64,000 bases of DNA from Phoma sp. XZ068 (Eukaryota; Ascomycota; Dothideomycetes; Pleosporales; Didymellaceae). The notes beneath the pieces are model-generated. The model was not told the DNA's origin and ran no database searches. It saw only the letters and a program-made list of their open reading frames with translations. The number at the start of each line of letters is the position of its first letter. The first letter of the stretch is position 1. This document shows positions 19,546 through 31,724 of this stretch, one piece after another. The stretch is taken from assembly GCA_004835665.1 (NCBI GenBank), contig RBKR01000002.1, forward strand, positions 1 to 64,000, given 5' to 3'. Both the position numbers and the translations under genes were made by a program.

Positions 19546-20430
19546 TGAAGTTGACGCGTTTTTTTGGCTACCCGCGCGTTCAAGTGACGCGTACAGAAAT
19601 GCGTGCGGAGTATTTACCAGCATCGTATACTCTGACAGCAAAGTGTGTTTGTCCACTGTTCTCATGCCCGGCGCCTAACATAAATGTAGCAGAACGTGCT
19701 GTAAGCAAATCTGGGTCGCGAATACCTCTTGCATATATACGCATCGACCATATAACTATAAGTGACGAGAGCAATGGGAAGGCTCGGATGTGAATTGACG
19801 TTTGTCAATGCTAAGAGAAGACATAACGTCTAAGTATTGCAAGCCAGACCAATATCGCTGTATCCTCGAGTGAACCATGCGCTTACACAGAACAACGCCT
19901 CTTAGACACTGCGTGGAGCGGTCTCCGTCACAGCTGACCGCGAGACGTCTGAAAAGAACACGTAGCAACACGCCGCGCTCCGGTAGCCCCGGAACATCAA
20001 GCTAGTTGCCCTCAAGCGCTCGAGAATGTTTCATCCGTTGATATAGCAAGCGTTGATCAAAGAGTACTGCGGCTCATCCTGAGCTACTTGCTCAGCGCAG
20101 AACCTAGGCCTCTGGCAGCCTTCTTCTTTCTCTTTGTACGTTCCATTCGATAAGATTTTTGATGAAGGTCTCAAGGTCGCTTCATCGGTGCGATAGGATA
20201 CCGCGGCGTCAATACGTACCAACTATCCAGTCTCACGCATTCCTATTCTGAGAAATGTATACTATCTCCAAATCTGAATAGACAAGGGTGTGGCCCTACA
20301 GTAATTGCCCTCCATTGAATCTAGCATGCTTAATCATACTTCGTAGTGATATACAAACCTTCGTTTTGAAGCGAATGGGCTATAGGGTGCTGCGAGGAAC
20401 ATTCAAGACTGAATATGATGTTGGGCTGGG
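19546..20430. other. Gene-free spacer
   Basis: Short unrelated frames only. Part of the right end (about 20350-20430) may belong to the HET relic that follows, but no motif can be read. Confidence 0.4.
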
Positions 20431-21033
20431 ATGAAAGAGCTTGGGGCTACAGCCCGGGTTGCTCAGGAAATCATCATGGCCCGGCCCTTGAAGTTCCTCT
20501 GTGGTCCCAGTGTGATTGATCTGAGCTTGCTCCGAAGCTATGTTGTGGGAGCATTCCCAAAACGAATGCTCAAGCGTTTCGATATTTGGAATTACCGTCT
20601 CACAAACAAGCTTACGGGCTCGTTAGACCTTTCAGAGAAGCAAACATGGCAACCGGTGGGAATCTATACATTACTGAACACACGCCTTGAGAGCCGTGGC
20701 ATGTATCCCCGAGATAGGTTCTACAGCCTCTTAGCCCTTCCTGGCTATCAGGATATGTTCGAAGTGTATTATTATGAGGAAATAGTTGATGTTTTTTTGA
20801 TATTAATTAGCCATGATAAGTCATCATGGCAGGTACTCTTTTATATGAACCTCTACTGGCAAGCCTTTGAGATCAGCCCGGATATGCTACATAGAGCGGC
20901 AACTGCTTTGAGGGTTCCATCAAGCTGTGCGGTGGCCAGGCTGTCACGGGCCGCAGGGAAGAATAAAGTTCGGCTGTCAAGTTCAAGTCCTTATGGAAGT
21001 GCCTCCACTTCCGGAAATATCATCATCCTGTAA
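20431..21033 (+). pseudogene. HET-domain protein fragment
   Basis: A 200-codon frame contains ARVAQEIIMARPLKFLCGP, then LESRGMYPRDRFYSLLAL and a later hydrophobic stretch. These match the middle of fungal heterokaryon incompatibility (HET) proteins, where a W(V/T)xQE...A box is followed tens of residues later by xxPRDRxYSLLGL. The N-terminal part of the domain, with SY.WG and WIDQLCIDQ boxes, is absent upstream, and the end runs into non-homologous sequence. It is a truncated relic. An intact HET gene lies at 52093-54141. Confidence 0.6.
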
Positions 21034-22861
21034 CTAAAGAGATAACAGAAACGATGGTAAGGGGCTGCATGGAACAATCTGGACTTGTGCTTTGTCCTGA
21101 TGATAATCATGGCTATTATTAGACTGCACTTCATGCTCTGTTCTATCCGGATGGGCGACATCCACAATTCTTTATCGGGATATCCAGCCTCCATCAAATC
21201 AACCTTGAAGACGAATGGGATCTTTGATCCTCAATAGACGGACGAGAAACACAGATCACATGCGGGGCCGATACCCTAAGGGTTGCTCAGCTTAGTACGG
21301 CAAACACGGGAGAACGGTGGAATGGACCGCATTTCGTGCTGAAGTTGCAATCATCGCTATGTTGTTGAAGTGTAAAAAGTTCCCTCACTCAGCAAAAAAT
21401 ACAGATGTACAACTCAAGATATCTAGCTCCGCCGGGGCGCAAGCCTCTTCGCGTAAGGGGCCTGACAATGCCCGTGTGTTCTTTGGTATCGGCATCGCTA
21501 GGATCGTGTCTGCCAATACGGCCAAATTGGTGCTGCATCTACAACTGCTTGTCCAGCTGTTCTAGAACGGGGAAAACTTCTCGCGATTATTAACTACGCC
21601 TTTAGATGCCAATACATTAGCAGAAGCCTTCTGTCATAGACAAAAGGCATTCATACAAAAACAGCTGGCGTGCAAACACCGGCGGACGAAACAGCAGTTT
21701 TTCCAAGTCCTCAAAGTAGCAGAATCAGAGATCTAAGAAGGCAGCGTGTACCTCTTCGCAGATGGTCATGGAGGTTTGGGTCAGTTAATCAATTTACAAT
21801 ACTTGGCCATAGGGTTCAATGTTCTGTTACAGAGTCTCAGAGTGCGCGGTTCGCGACAAGAGAACAGATTTTCTTTTCATAAGTTGTGATAGTTGAGCAC
21901 TAACTCGCTCTTTATTGGAGCTGATGTCGTAAATCTATGCAACATTTACCGCCTGCTTAACACAGCCAGGCGTCTCATAGATGGCTTTCTTTAGGTCGCT
22001 AATACACTGTGTAATATCCGACACTCGAGCATGAGTCACCTGTTATAGATTATCGCAACGCGCCTGAGGATCTAGGATTGGTGGAACTTGCGCTTCTTGA
22101 TTCAAGCCCCTGTTAAAGTAATTCTCGCTTATCAGATAATACCTAGGTACACTCCCTAGCAGGCCACGGAGCTATATCGTTTAGTATATAGACACTCGTA
22201 TTACCGTCTTCGGTACTAATCAAGCGCCTATAAAAAGGCTACTAGTCGAAGATTAAAACGTTTTACAGCTTCCTTCTTACTCTATCGAATTGACCTAAAA
22301 GATAAGAAGTCTTTTAGACTACAGATTTATTGCAGGGAACATTGCCGAGCGCATCTCAGCCTTCTTGATATTCAAAGATTAGGTCCTTGGCCAACCCGAA
22401 GTAGGAGAAGCTCCTGTGTAGAATAGGGGGTTTCCACTGGGGCGGGGCTAATTACTACTGCCGGTAGCAATCCATATCATTGCTTACGAATCTCCCACCA
22501 CTTGAGTCTCAAGTTATGACATCTATGATATGGGAAGAGCTCTGTACGGACGACATTGCTAAGAGGCATACACACGAAGATAGAAAAATAGAAGGAATAT
22601 CAGAAATAGTACAAACAAAAGCAAAACTAATTGCTTATTAGATTTACTATCTAGCTAAGTCCTTTGGAGAACACGTTAACTAGCTAAGCAATGGGCTATC
22701 CCAAGTCAAAAATCAGACGTAAATCAGACGTAGTAATGAGCGTTTTCCTTGGTCTCTGGCAACTTTCAACCAATTTCGAGCATCTCCAACTCTAGCGTGC
22801 TGACTTATAGTAGATTCGCCTTTGCTGCAATGATTCTGAGCTTCGTGCAATTAGATCCTTG
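21034..22861. other. Gene-poor spacer of 1.8 kb
   Basis: I found no protein family, RNA gene or repeat here. Open frames are short and overlap on several frames without bias. Confidence 0.4.
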
Positions 22862-23530
22862 TCAAACGAATACAGCTACCAGAGTCGGTAGGAAGACTTT
22901 AAGCCTAATACTTGAAAACCACAGGCTGCTGCAGCGAATTGGTGACAGAGCAAGACTGGGACTAGAAGGAGAAGAGTTGTTAGCAGTGTTCAATGGTTCT
23001 GATGGTGATGTCGTTGTTGGAGATTCTGAGAATGTTGTTGTCGCTGTAAAAGATGACGTGATTTGAGTTGCAAAGGATGTGGAGAAGGTCATGGTCGTGG
23101 CGGCTGTACAGAACTGGCCCTGGTGGGGTTGGTTCATGCCACGATTGGATGTGTGATAGGGGATATTGGGAATGCAGCGGGATTGAAATACTTACAGAAG
23201 GAGCCGCGCCATTCTGAGCGTTGTTGCAGCAAATGCTGATGGAGCTGCAGAAGGTTGTGGATTTGCTGCAGGTGGTTCCTCCGCTTCCATCACTGTTGGT
23301 GGGAGAGCAGCAGAAAGGACTTCCGGAGCTACATTGGTTCTAAGGCAAAGTAATGAGTAAGAGCGTTTCGCATGAAAGGAATAAGATCAACGTACTGCTT
23401 GGTTATTGACGACTGGGGGAGCTGGTGGCTGGGGCTTTGGTGGAGGTGGGGGCGGAGCAGGATGTCCAGGAGCGGCTACCGCGCCGACAGCGGTAAGAGC
23501 GAAGATTGCGAGGATGCTCGTAAGCTGCAT
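22862..23530 (-). CDS. Hydrophobin-like secreted protein
   Basis: Three-exon model: 23530-23396, 23339-23196 and from about 23110 downward, with phase-0 introns (GTACGT...TTAG of 56 nt; GTAAGT...CAG of about 85 nt). Exon 1 gives a signal peptide (MQLTSILAIFALTAVGAVAA) and a proline-rich segment. Exon 2 holds cysteines in the hydrophobin order: C, CC, C, C, CC. Exon 3 (GQFC) supplies the eighth. The second intron sits between the CC pair and the last Cys, exactly as in the hydrophobin at 25316. Hydrophobins coat spores and hyphae with amphipathic films. After the eighth Cys the frame runs into a Ser/Thr-rich tail to 22862, far longer than expected. Another frame ends at 22980 with better-looking sequence, so the 3' end may be mis-modelled or frameshifted. 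Confidence 0.6.
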
Positions 23531-25315
23531 GGTGATTTTTGTGGAGGTTGTTTTGTAATTGTGAAGATTGTTGCTTGTTGTGTGCTGATGGGGAACTCCA
23601 AAGACGCGAGAACACCTCTACTTATAGAATTTGGCCACGGTCACGGTTCCTAACAGCTGAAATGCTTCCTATCCAAAATGGAAGTACTATTCTATCCAGC
23701 CCGCCACGATTGAACTTGTCAAGAGGCCATCGCCAACTTTGCCCAGATTCAGTCAGCACGATGACCTCGCAACCACTCCACGACGAACGAGACCTGCCTG
23801 GCGTCTATAGTCCAAAGCCATTCTTTGTCAGATCTTCAGCTTTCGACGGCAGGCCAGGCTGCTGTGGTGAGACGTTTGCTGCAGATTCGGATGTCCGCAG
23901 AGAGGCTGACCCTATGACCAATGCAGGAACATTGCAGGTAGAACACTCCGGGAAGATACTGGCGAATGACCATTGTCCCACTTCGTCAATTAGAGCTGAT
24001 AATATCAACAGCCACATGAACGGGCGAGAACATCTCGCTCCACCACTTCCATATCATTTGACAACATCCAAAGCTAACATTGGGACCTAGGGACAAGAGG
24101 CATCCAAGCGAGCTGAAAGTGACATCCTGTGGACACAGCAGATACAGAACTCTCTCATGAATGGGCATCCGGTAACACAGCGATATAGAGACTAGTTGTA
24201 CTGAGGGACACCACAAGGCTAATGCACGGATAGCAACGAAGACACATTTGCTTCTATTCAGGGCGTCAAGCGACGGAAGTGCTCTTGGATTCTTTACTTC
24301 AAGATAACCTATCTCAACTTCACGGTCACTACGTGTTGATGGTACAAGATCTGGAAGGACCTAGTATGAGATCTGGAAAGATCGAAAACCGCTTGGGAGG
24401 TGTTAGGCTCAGCTCGGCCGTTCTTCATGATTCAGCAGGGCTGAGTGCTTGTCACAGCGGTGACTAGCGAACTTAACGCTCGACTAACCCTAACGCAGAA
24501 AACCGCATGAATTACTGGTGCCGACTCCACAAACCCATGTATATGGTAATGTACATTGTGGGGAACGCATTCGTGGCTTCGGAGTGGCAAAAGTAACTTT
24601 CGTTTCGCAAGCGACGACCCGAACAACTCAGCCTTGAGTGCTAGGTAAGTAATCCCGTTGATGGAAGAAAATATTGTGCATAGGCGAATCTCCACGGTCT
24701 GCAGGACTAACACTATGATCGTGTGGAAAGCATTGAAATACTGTAGAGTTCACGTCCACGACCAACTGCCGGTTGCACAAGTTACAGAGTCTGTTTTTGT
24801 ACGAAATGCTCGTTCAAGTTGTTAACAAAGCTACACTGTCTCTAGACCCTGACAGTTCGGCTTATCGGAACTGGTCCCGAGTACCTTGCACGCTTGTATT
24901 AGGAACTTTTCCACGCTTGCAACACCAGCTCGCTTGTATGCCTTATTGCGAGAGATCACAAGCGAGCTGAAAGTACCAACACGACGGATTAGGTGATATA
25001 CAGCGACTCTCATGGTAGCAGTACATGGACCTTCGAAGGGCTGATTCAATATTGTGGCTTTACTTGCATCTAGGACCCCTCTGGATCCAGAACAATTGAA
25101 AAGCTTGAGTACCAGCTTCCCCTCTTCAAAGGTAAGTCTAGAACCAAACCTTGTTCAATAGGGAAAGACATAAAGAATCAGGTACTGCTCGGCACGATTG
25201 TCACTGCTACTAAAGTTCATCGAGGCTCCCACGTCGAATTGAACTGTAACACACAATCGTTCACCAGAGACTTTCCCAAACCAATCTCTAAGCAGACTTG
25301 GTACCCGCAGTCAAT
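23531..25315. other. Spacer between two divergent hydrophobin genes
   Basis: The hydrophobin at 22862-23530 points left and the one at 25316 points right, so this 1.8-kb interval contains both promoters. It also holds two diverged copies of a short segment (about 24100-24150 and 24955-25010) sharing AAGCGAGCTGAAAGT and, about 21-23 bases on, ATACAG...CTCTCATG. No gene is supported. Confidence 0.45.
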
Positions 25316-25766
25316 ATGCATTTCCATCTCTCTGCTCTATCCCTACTTCTCCTTCCCTGCGCCCTTGCGATCCCCCTCGCAGACCCCTCAATCGACGTAT
25401 CTTCTCTCTCTTCTCCACTACTGGAACGCGATTCTTCTCTGAACGCACTCGAAACGCGCGACCCAGCCAAGGGATCAGGAAAGGACGGCAATTGCCAGAA
25501 GCCGATCTCACAGAACCTCTGTACTTCAGGCGCGCCATATTGCTGCTCTGGCACTGGTACTTCGCAGGTTTGCGGTCCTGCAGGCACCGTGTCTTGTTCG
25601 TCTACGGCAATCTGCTGTATCAATACCAACGGAGTACGTTAGCCTTCTTGCTGCTTGGTTTGATGTTATGAGGTAAAGGGATGCTACTGACAGTGAACTG
25701 TAGATGCAGATCTGCGCCGGAGAAATCGACTTCACAGGCCCGGTGACGATCAACATTAATAAATGA
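25316..25766 (+). CDS. Hydrophobin
   Basis: Two exons (25316-25633 and 25704-25766) joined in phase 0 by a 70-nt GTACGT...TAG intron give 126 residues. The start MHFHLSALSLLLLPCALA is a clear signal peptide. The mature part shows the eight-cysteine hydrophobin pattern: NLC, YCC, QVC, VSC, ICC and QIC, with spacings C-x6-CC-x8-C-x7-C-x5-CC-x8-C. It ends AGEIDFTGPVTININK. An additional Cys (GNC) precedes the first canonical one. Short spacing between the third and fourth cysteines is unusual for class I. Hydrophobins self-assemble at air-water interfaces and coat aerial structures. The gene is divergent from the hydrophobin-like gene at 23530. Confidence 0.82.
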
Positions 25767-28700
25767 GTAGTATCGTGCGTAATAAGAAGATGCAGATGTT
25801 GGATTCAGTTGAGGGATGGTGTCTGGTCGTGGAAACAAAGAGCTTGGCACCACCGTTCAACACTGCCGTATGATACGTAAAAGAATTCATTCTGTATCTT
25901 TACTGTCGCTTGTCTTTACTCCCGTGTGCCTTTGTGAGAATAGAAGCCCAGTGGCCATGGCTTTTAACGATGCGTTGCAACATCCTGCGGGGCTTGCCTG
26001 GCCCTTGTCCGGATCTAATTCCGTAACTTTGCAGTTGGAAAACATCTTTGCAATGGCGCTTTCTTTGCTGGACCTAAAACTTCTTCCCTTGTCTCCCGAG
26101 GTTGTTCGCGCACGCCGAAAGCCTTCTAATATCCCTAACCCTAAGGCTTGCGCTACCTGTAAAACGTGGGGACCTACCGTGGCTTCGACAGCGACTCACC
26201 CAACTAGTAGCATGTCACTAAGATGAAAGCGAGTCGCTTCTGTGACACCAAGCCTGACTATAGAAATCGCTCTACAAAGTCCAATGACTAAGGCATTGCT
26301 TGCTATAGTTGGTGAGTTGGCACGTAGGTCACCTCCAAGGGCAACATCCAGCTGAGAATCGCAAAAGGGGTTAGCGTTAGCTTCTGTGCTAATGTACACA
26401 GAACAGAGTCTGAAGCCTTCGCTTGGCTGTCAAGTATACTCAACGCTTATTAGGTAAGAGTTGGGCACCTAAATTTCTTATTGTGAGATATTATGAAAAT
26501 GGAGATTTAGAGCGACACTTGAAACAACTCTCACAGAGACTGATGTTAGACAAAGGGATCTGCCGAGAATCATCTGAAAGTGTTCGGTACTCTAATCCAT
26601 TTTTGAAGGTGTACAAAGCTTGCGAAGCTTGTTTCCATCCTCGCACGTCCAGATACAGCTGGCCGACCCAAAAGAATAAGAATCCCAACACGTGGCTTAG
26701 TCCAGAACAGGCTAGGTGGGCTAGCCCAGTCCGTTTTTAACGTTAGCATTGCGGGAGTGGGAGGGCGGGTGCGGGGTAGCATAAGCGAACCAGCTGGTGA
26801 GTTCTGGGTCGCCAACGCCGTCAACGTAGGTATGCCTCTCTTGGTTGCCTCCCACGTTTCGCCGCAAAGTGGCCAGCCCAAATCGGTAATGTGCCTGGGA
26901 AAGGTACTTCCCAATCACCACCTCCCGGAGCGTGCTCGCATACATCGTCTTCGATAGTCTATGCAGTAGCTCTTACATTGACAAGCCTTGTTTACCCCTC
27001 ATGAGAGCTGCGAGTAAAAACAGCGCAGCCCTGCACCCAGCTGGCCTGATCATCTTGCGCATCGGCAGCCACGTCGCCCATCGGACAGCTGAGAGAGCGA
27101 TCGCCGAACTTCTAGCCTTCAGCTTGTCTCGCCAACGGTGCGAAAGACGTACTTGCGGTACAGATCATGTACGATCAGAGGCATTCAAATCTTCTTTGAC
27201 CCGAAGAAGCGCAAAGCTTTGTCGTGGCTTGAAAGCCGCAGGATACGGCTCAATCAAAGACAGGTCTTTACGCTTGCGCGAATCCGACCGACGTCTTCGT
27301 CTACTTGGTTCATACACAGGTCCGAACTCAGGTCTACAAGACATGAACAGGGCGAAACTTCCCAGACTGCGCATTCGATACGAAGAGCCCCTAGAATCCA
27401 ATGATGAGCGCATTAAAGCCTGAAGCGTACAGTGCGGTGGCTGCAAGGAAGCGTGGTAAGCTTCCGTTTACTTTCCAACAAGTATTCCAACCATGACGGT
27501 TGGTCGCAATCCGACCGTCCGGTCGCCTTCCATGGTCCTCCTTGCTAGGCTCACGTATCTATCACATTGCTCTTGTAAACTGCGCACACCCATACGTTAG
27601 CTGTATCTAAGAGATCAGCGACGACTTTCATCAGTGAAGAGCTATCGTTGCAAACTGAAACCTAGAGAAGACACGCCCTCCATTAAGTGGTGTAGACTGC
27701 TCATGAAGCACCAGGTCAAGGTCGTTGGATGGTTGATGATTTCCTACATGGGTCCAGCTGCCAGCTGCCCAGATTACGCCCGGTCGGCAGGCTTGGAAAC
27801 GTTCGACGCGTCACGGACGTTCATCCGCGCTCTCCCCGTTCGTATTCCAAATTCAGTCGGCAAGTAGCTTATGCTTTTGCTGCAACACAGTCTTTACGCA
27901 CCCCCACAAGATGCGCATTGCTGTCTTCACTCTCCCTGGTCGGTGTCTAAGAAAGTCTAGGAATAGTACCAACAAACAGTTAATGGTCCATAGTGTTGCA
28001 CACTTGTCGAATCACTTGGTAATCTTTGGCTCGATGAATTTGACCGTAAGTTCTTCCGACTTATTCGTCTACCTTGCTTGCGTCTGTAACGCCTGCCTTG
28101 AAATAACATGCCTTGACTCTCTTGCTCCCGGTTCCCTTAAGCTGAGGCTGTAGGCCGCGAAGACTAGCGACCTTGCGAGATATTGTAGGACAATGTTTGA
28201 GTGATACACCTCACTTTGGTTCGCTTAACGTAGTAAATGGATGCTCCAAACATAAAGAGCAGCCACTAAGCAGATTTATCTTGGTTGCTGCATCTTGTTC
28301 GTTCAATAATAGCTATGGATCTCCTGCAGAGTGATTCGCCCACTTTTTCGTTGTAGCAACCACGATTAACTACGGTAACACTCATGCTGCCAGTATCAAC
28401 ATAGCTGTAAGTGCCTAACGCTTACGGTATTCTAGACAATATGAAAGTATATGTGTCTAATTATTATGACTTTGATATTCAAATACTTCCAAAATATAAT
28501 CCTAGGTTATTCTTTCATACAAATTGACGGAGCAATAGCTGGGGCTATTATAGAAGGTCTGGAAAGCACCAGACGTCTCTGTCAAACATCAGACTTCCAT
28601 GTCTACTCTCCATCACGTGAAGAATTACCAGCGCGACCACTGTCATAAATTTGCTTTAAAATTCGGTCCAAAGCTTTGCTGATGTCGTAGTACCAACCAC

Positions 28701-31089
28701 TTGTCGTGCCCATCTAAGTGGCCTCCAACTCCGTGAACCCCACATTTTTTGGAAGATCGGCCTCCTTCACTCTGCCGCTGACAATCACAACTATGTTGAT
28801 GGTCATAGCTACGCCAAACGGATTGTAACGCTTCTCTAATACTCCGTCTGCTATTGGATGGCTTTTGGTAGCGTTTGTCGAGTGCCAGACTTGGAGCTAC
28901 ACAACCGCCCATGGTACGCAAGCAAGGCTCGGTGGGACATCCATCTATCGATTTTAGAAGGTCCCTTGGCGTGTCGTTAGTCATTCCAGCTGCCATCCAG
29001 ACTCTCATGAACGAGTTTGGAAACAGGCTTCATAGTCCATTGGCGTCGCCAAAATTGACAAGTCACATTTGGCCGTTGACGGTGTATTTCCAAGATCGGC
29101 TGCAAATGGGGAGATTGAGACTAGCAACATCAGACGGAAGTCTTACATCGAGATAATTGGGCTAAGTGAGGCACTGGTTATATGTACAAATCAACCCGAA
29201 GTGCCAAAGAGATTGTCTGAGCAGATCATGCAAATCAGAACCGCAAAGGCACAGCAATGAACTGATGCCTACAGAATTGACTTCTAACCCGTCCCCAGAT
29301 TAGGATAATCAGAGATCTATGGAGCGGTATCGACTTACTACTTTTCAATGCCGCGTGCTTTTCCGCTGTATCGAACACTACTTTACTAGTCCATCCCAAG
29401 TCGTCACCGGTGGCAGCACAGGATTTTCCAGGCCTGCCAGTGGTGTTCCTGTTAAAGGTCTAGGCCAAATTCAACCACGGCTCATGTGAGCGAGTGTACA
29501 CTAAGATGCCACTTAGCTTCTCGTAGTTCAAGAAAGCAAAACACTGTCCTCATTGTGCTTGCAGGCACCGATAAATTACTTGCGGCAAGGAGAGTAAGAC
29601 AAGTATCCAGAAAATCGAGACACTAAACGAGCAGAAACTCGCGAACGTGAGCATGATTCTTTGGGAAAGCACGCCCAAGTCGATTGCTGACCTGTAGCAA
29701 GCGTTGGCACGTGAGCCGAGCCTACAGTTCTGTGGCAAGGTCGCGATGCTGTTGACACCTTTAGGCGAAGCTTTCGCCTAGCACCTCAAGAACCTTTATT
29801 GCGCGCGTCTCTTGCGCTTTGCGAAAACCGTAAGCTAATTGTCCACGTCAGCGTAAGCATCGTGCGGTGTTCTGGTACTGGCGTTTTTCGCCCACGGTTA
29901 GGCACGTTCGCGAACAAGCAACGCCAAGCTGCGGATACCCTTCATTGTCAGCACCTTGTCGACAATAAGCTTTGCAGAAAATACCGGCGCCTTCGCTAAC
30001 GGTCAGGCAACTTCTCGAAGGCCACGTCAGTCAATAATAACGATTCCCTGGTACTTCTGCCGGGTTGCCGTTAGTGCTGACGGTCGGCACTTCCAAAACA
30101 ATAAGCTACGCCAAGCCACTGATGCGCTCGCTGACCATCAGTCCTTTCTTATGGGTCAGTCACGCCACCATTGGCTGCTTCCTCTGGCCAGCCCCAACGC
30201 CTTCAACACTCGCCCTCCGAATACTGTGTTTGCTTCTGTCATAACCTGATCCACGTGCGCGGCCATATGTAGCTATGTGTAGCGCCTCTCGGTCGATGTA
30301 CCACCGCTAATACGAGCTTCATGTGGACAAGCAGACTTCACATCTATCTCCGTTGCTTCTCGCAACTCATTCCAGAGAGGTATAGGCACATCAGGTGGGA
30401 GCCAGAGGTATATCAGAGTTTTGCTAAGGCTGTGTGGCATGCACGGTGCATCTGCAGGATATTCTCCCCGCAGCTTTTATGGCCACTTCACTTTTGCGGT
30501 ATCTGCTATCAAACGAGTTCGGTATGCCATGTATTTTGCCATGTAGCTCTCCATTGTCATCATAGTGTCCAATCGGTCTTCTACTAGGACTACAACCACC
30601 TCAGCAGTTATTTCCCGGGTTTTGATCGTTCACACGCATCGTCGCTCGTACACGATGCCTCTTTGTGCTTTGATAACGGACATGGTTGTCACTGAGGATT
30701 CAGGGGTTATTGACGCGTGATCCAACCTCCATTCTTAATTCATGCAAAAGTTCCCATGCCCTTGCAGGCTGTACCATGAGGGTTCTTTCAGCTCATAATC
30801 CGAACTACACACCCATGCCCCTGAAGACCAGGAAAAAGGATAGGATGCTTTGTATGGGATAGCTTCTTTATCAGTTTTTCACAAGCAATTGCATGCGTGA
30901 CACGATTGGAGCTTTGTTAAAGGGACTTGGCTTAGAGAAAAGAGACGGCATGTTGATATATTTGTTGGACTACATACTGGACCCACAACTTGATTATCAT
31001 ATAGGTATATCCTAATTACGAGGTTCCGCGTCATTTCATTACTTGTGGCGTTGAAGAGAAGGACAGAGAGGATGTGCGCATGATGTCAG
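25767..31089. other. Gene desert of about 5.3 kb
   Basis: No credible intact gene is visible on either strand. Open frames are short, overlap one another and match no family I recognise. Base composition is balanced, so this is not a RIP island. Within it, the plus strand at 26470-26530 reads FLIVRYYENGDLERHLK, vaguely like a protein kinase segment, with nothing to support it around. Near 29800-30240, loosely repeated GCCAAGC(T/C) and AATAAGCT motifs hint at an old degenerate repeat. Confidence 0.5.
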
Positions 31090-31392
31090 ATGAAGGAAGT
31101 GCAATATTGGCCGAGAAGCTCTAAAGTTACCCGTATCGTCTATCCAAATCCATGTTGCAATACACACCCTATTGTTGAATTAGACGTATGGACACTGTAC
31201 CTAAAAGACTTGAGTTTCTTTGGATGCACGTTTCAGGATGACGAGGTATTTACAAACCTCGTAGATTATATTGAGAGAGGGGAGATGAAGCCACATGTTG
31301 GACAAGTTTTTAAGTTAAAGGATATTGGAAAAGCTCAGGAATTGTTCCAAGCCAAAGTTATCAGCGGCAAGCTGGCCTTAGAGTTTGACTAA
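31090..31392 (+). pseudogene. Medium-chain dehydrogenase/quinone oxidoreductase C-terminal relic
   Basis: The frame reads IVELDVWTLYLKDLSFFGCT, FQDDEVFTNLVDYIERGE and KLKDIGKAQELFQAKVISGK before a natural-looking stop at 31392. This is the C-terminal part of an MDR-superfamily oxidoreductase (zinc-type alcohol dehydrogenase or quinone reductase): the YLKDLSFFG strand and the V(F/Y)-x-L-x-D-I-x-x-A substrate-loop region. The nucleotide-binding GxGxxG fold is missing upstream and I see no exon for it nearby. It is a fragment. Confidence 0.65.
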
Positions 31393-31724
31393 GAACTGTT
31401 TAGTAAAAGCAGCTGGCTGACAAAGTCTGCACGCAAGACTGAACTCGCTTATAGTCAGACTGGATCTTTAATCTGAGTGTTTCCTGAAATAATCCGGGAA
31501 ATATAGTGCATTCTCTTATGACACAATTGTTCGAATTCCTTTCGACGGATTATATAGCAGTAAGCAACGCAGGTGACTACCCTAGCGATGACAACCATCG
31601 TACATACTTTAAAGATCGAGAAAGGTTTACAGCGGGTATATACTTCCCTAATTTAGAGACTTTTCCCCATGGTTGCTACCGACGCTGAAATACCACGACA
31701 AACATGGTTATACTGCTCATGGAG

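Noticed and set aside
26423..26740. Possible protein kinase fragment (VRYYENGDLERHLK)
   Set aside because: Only one short segment is suggestive; no glycine loop, HRD or DFG motif is found near it.
11070..31000. Starship-type giant element
   Set aside because: I found no tyrosine recombinase (DUF3435) captain or other cargo markers.
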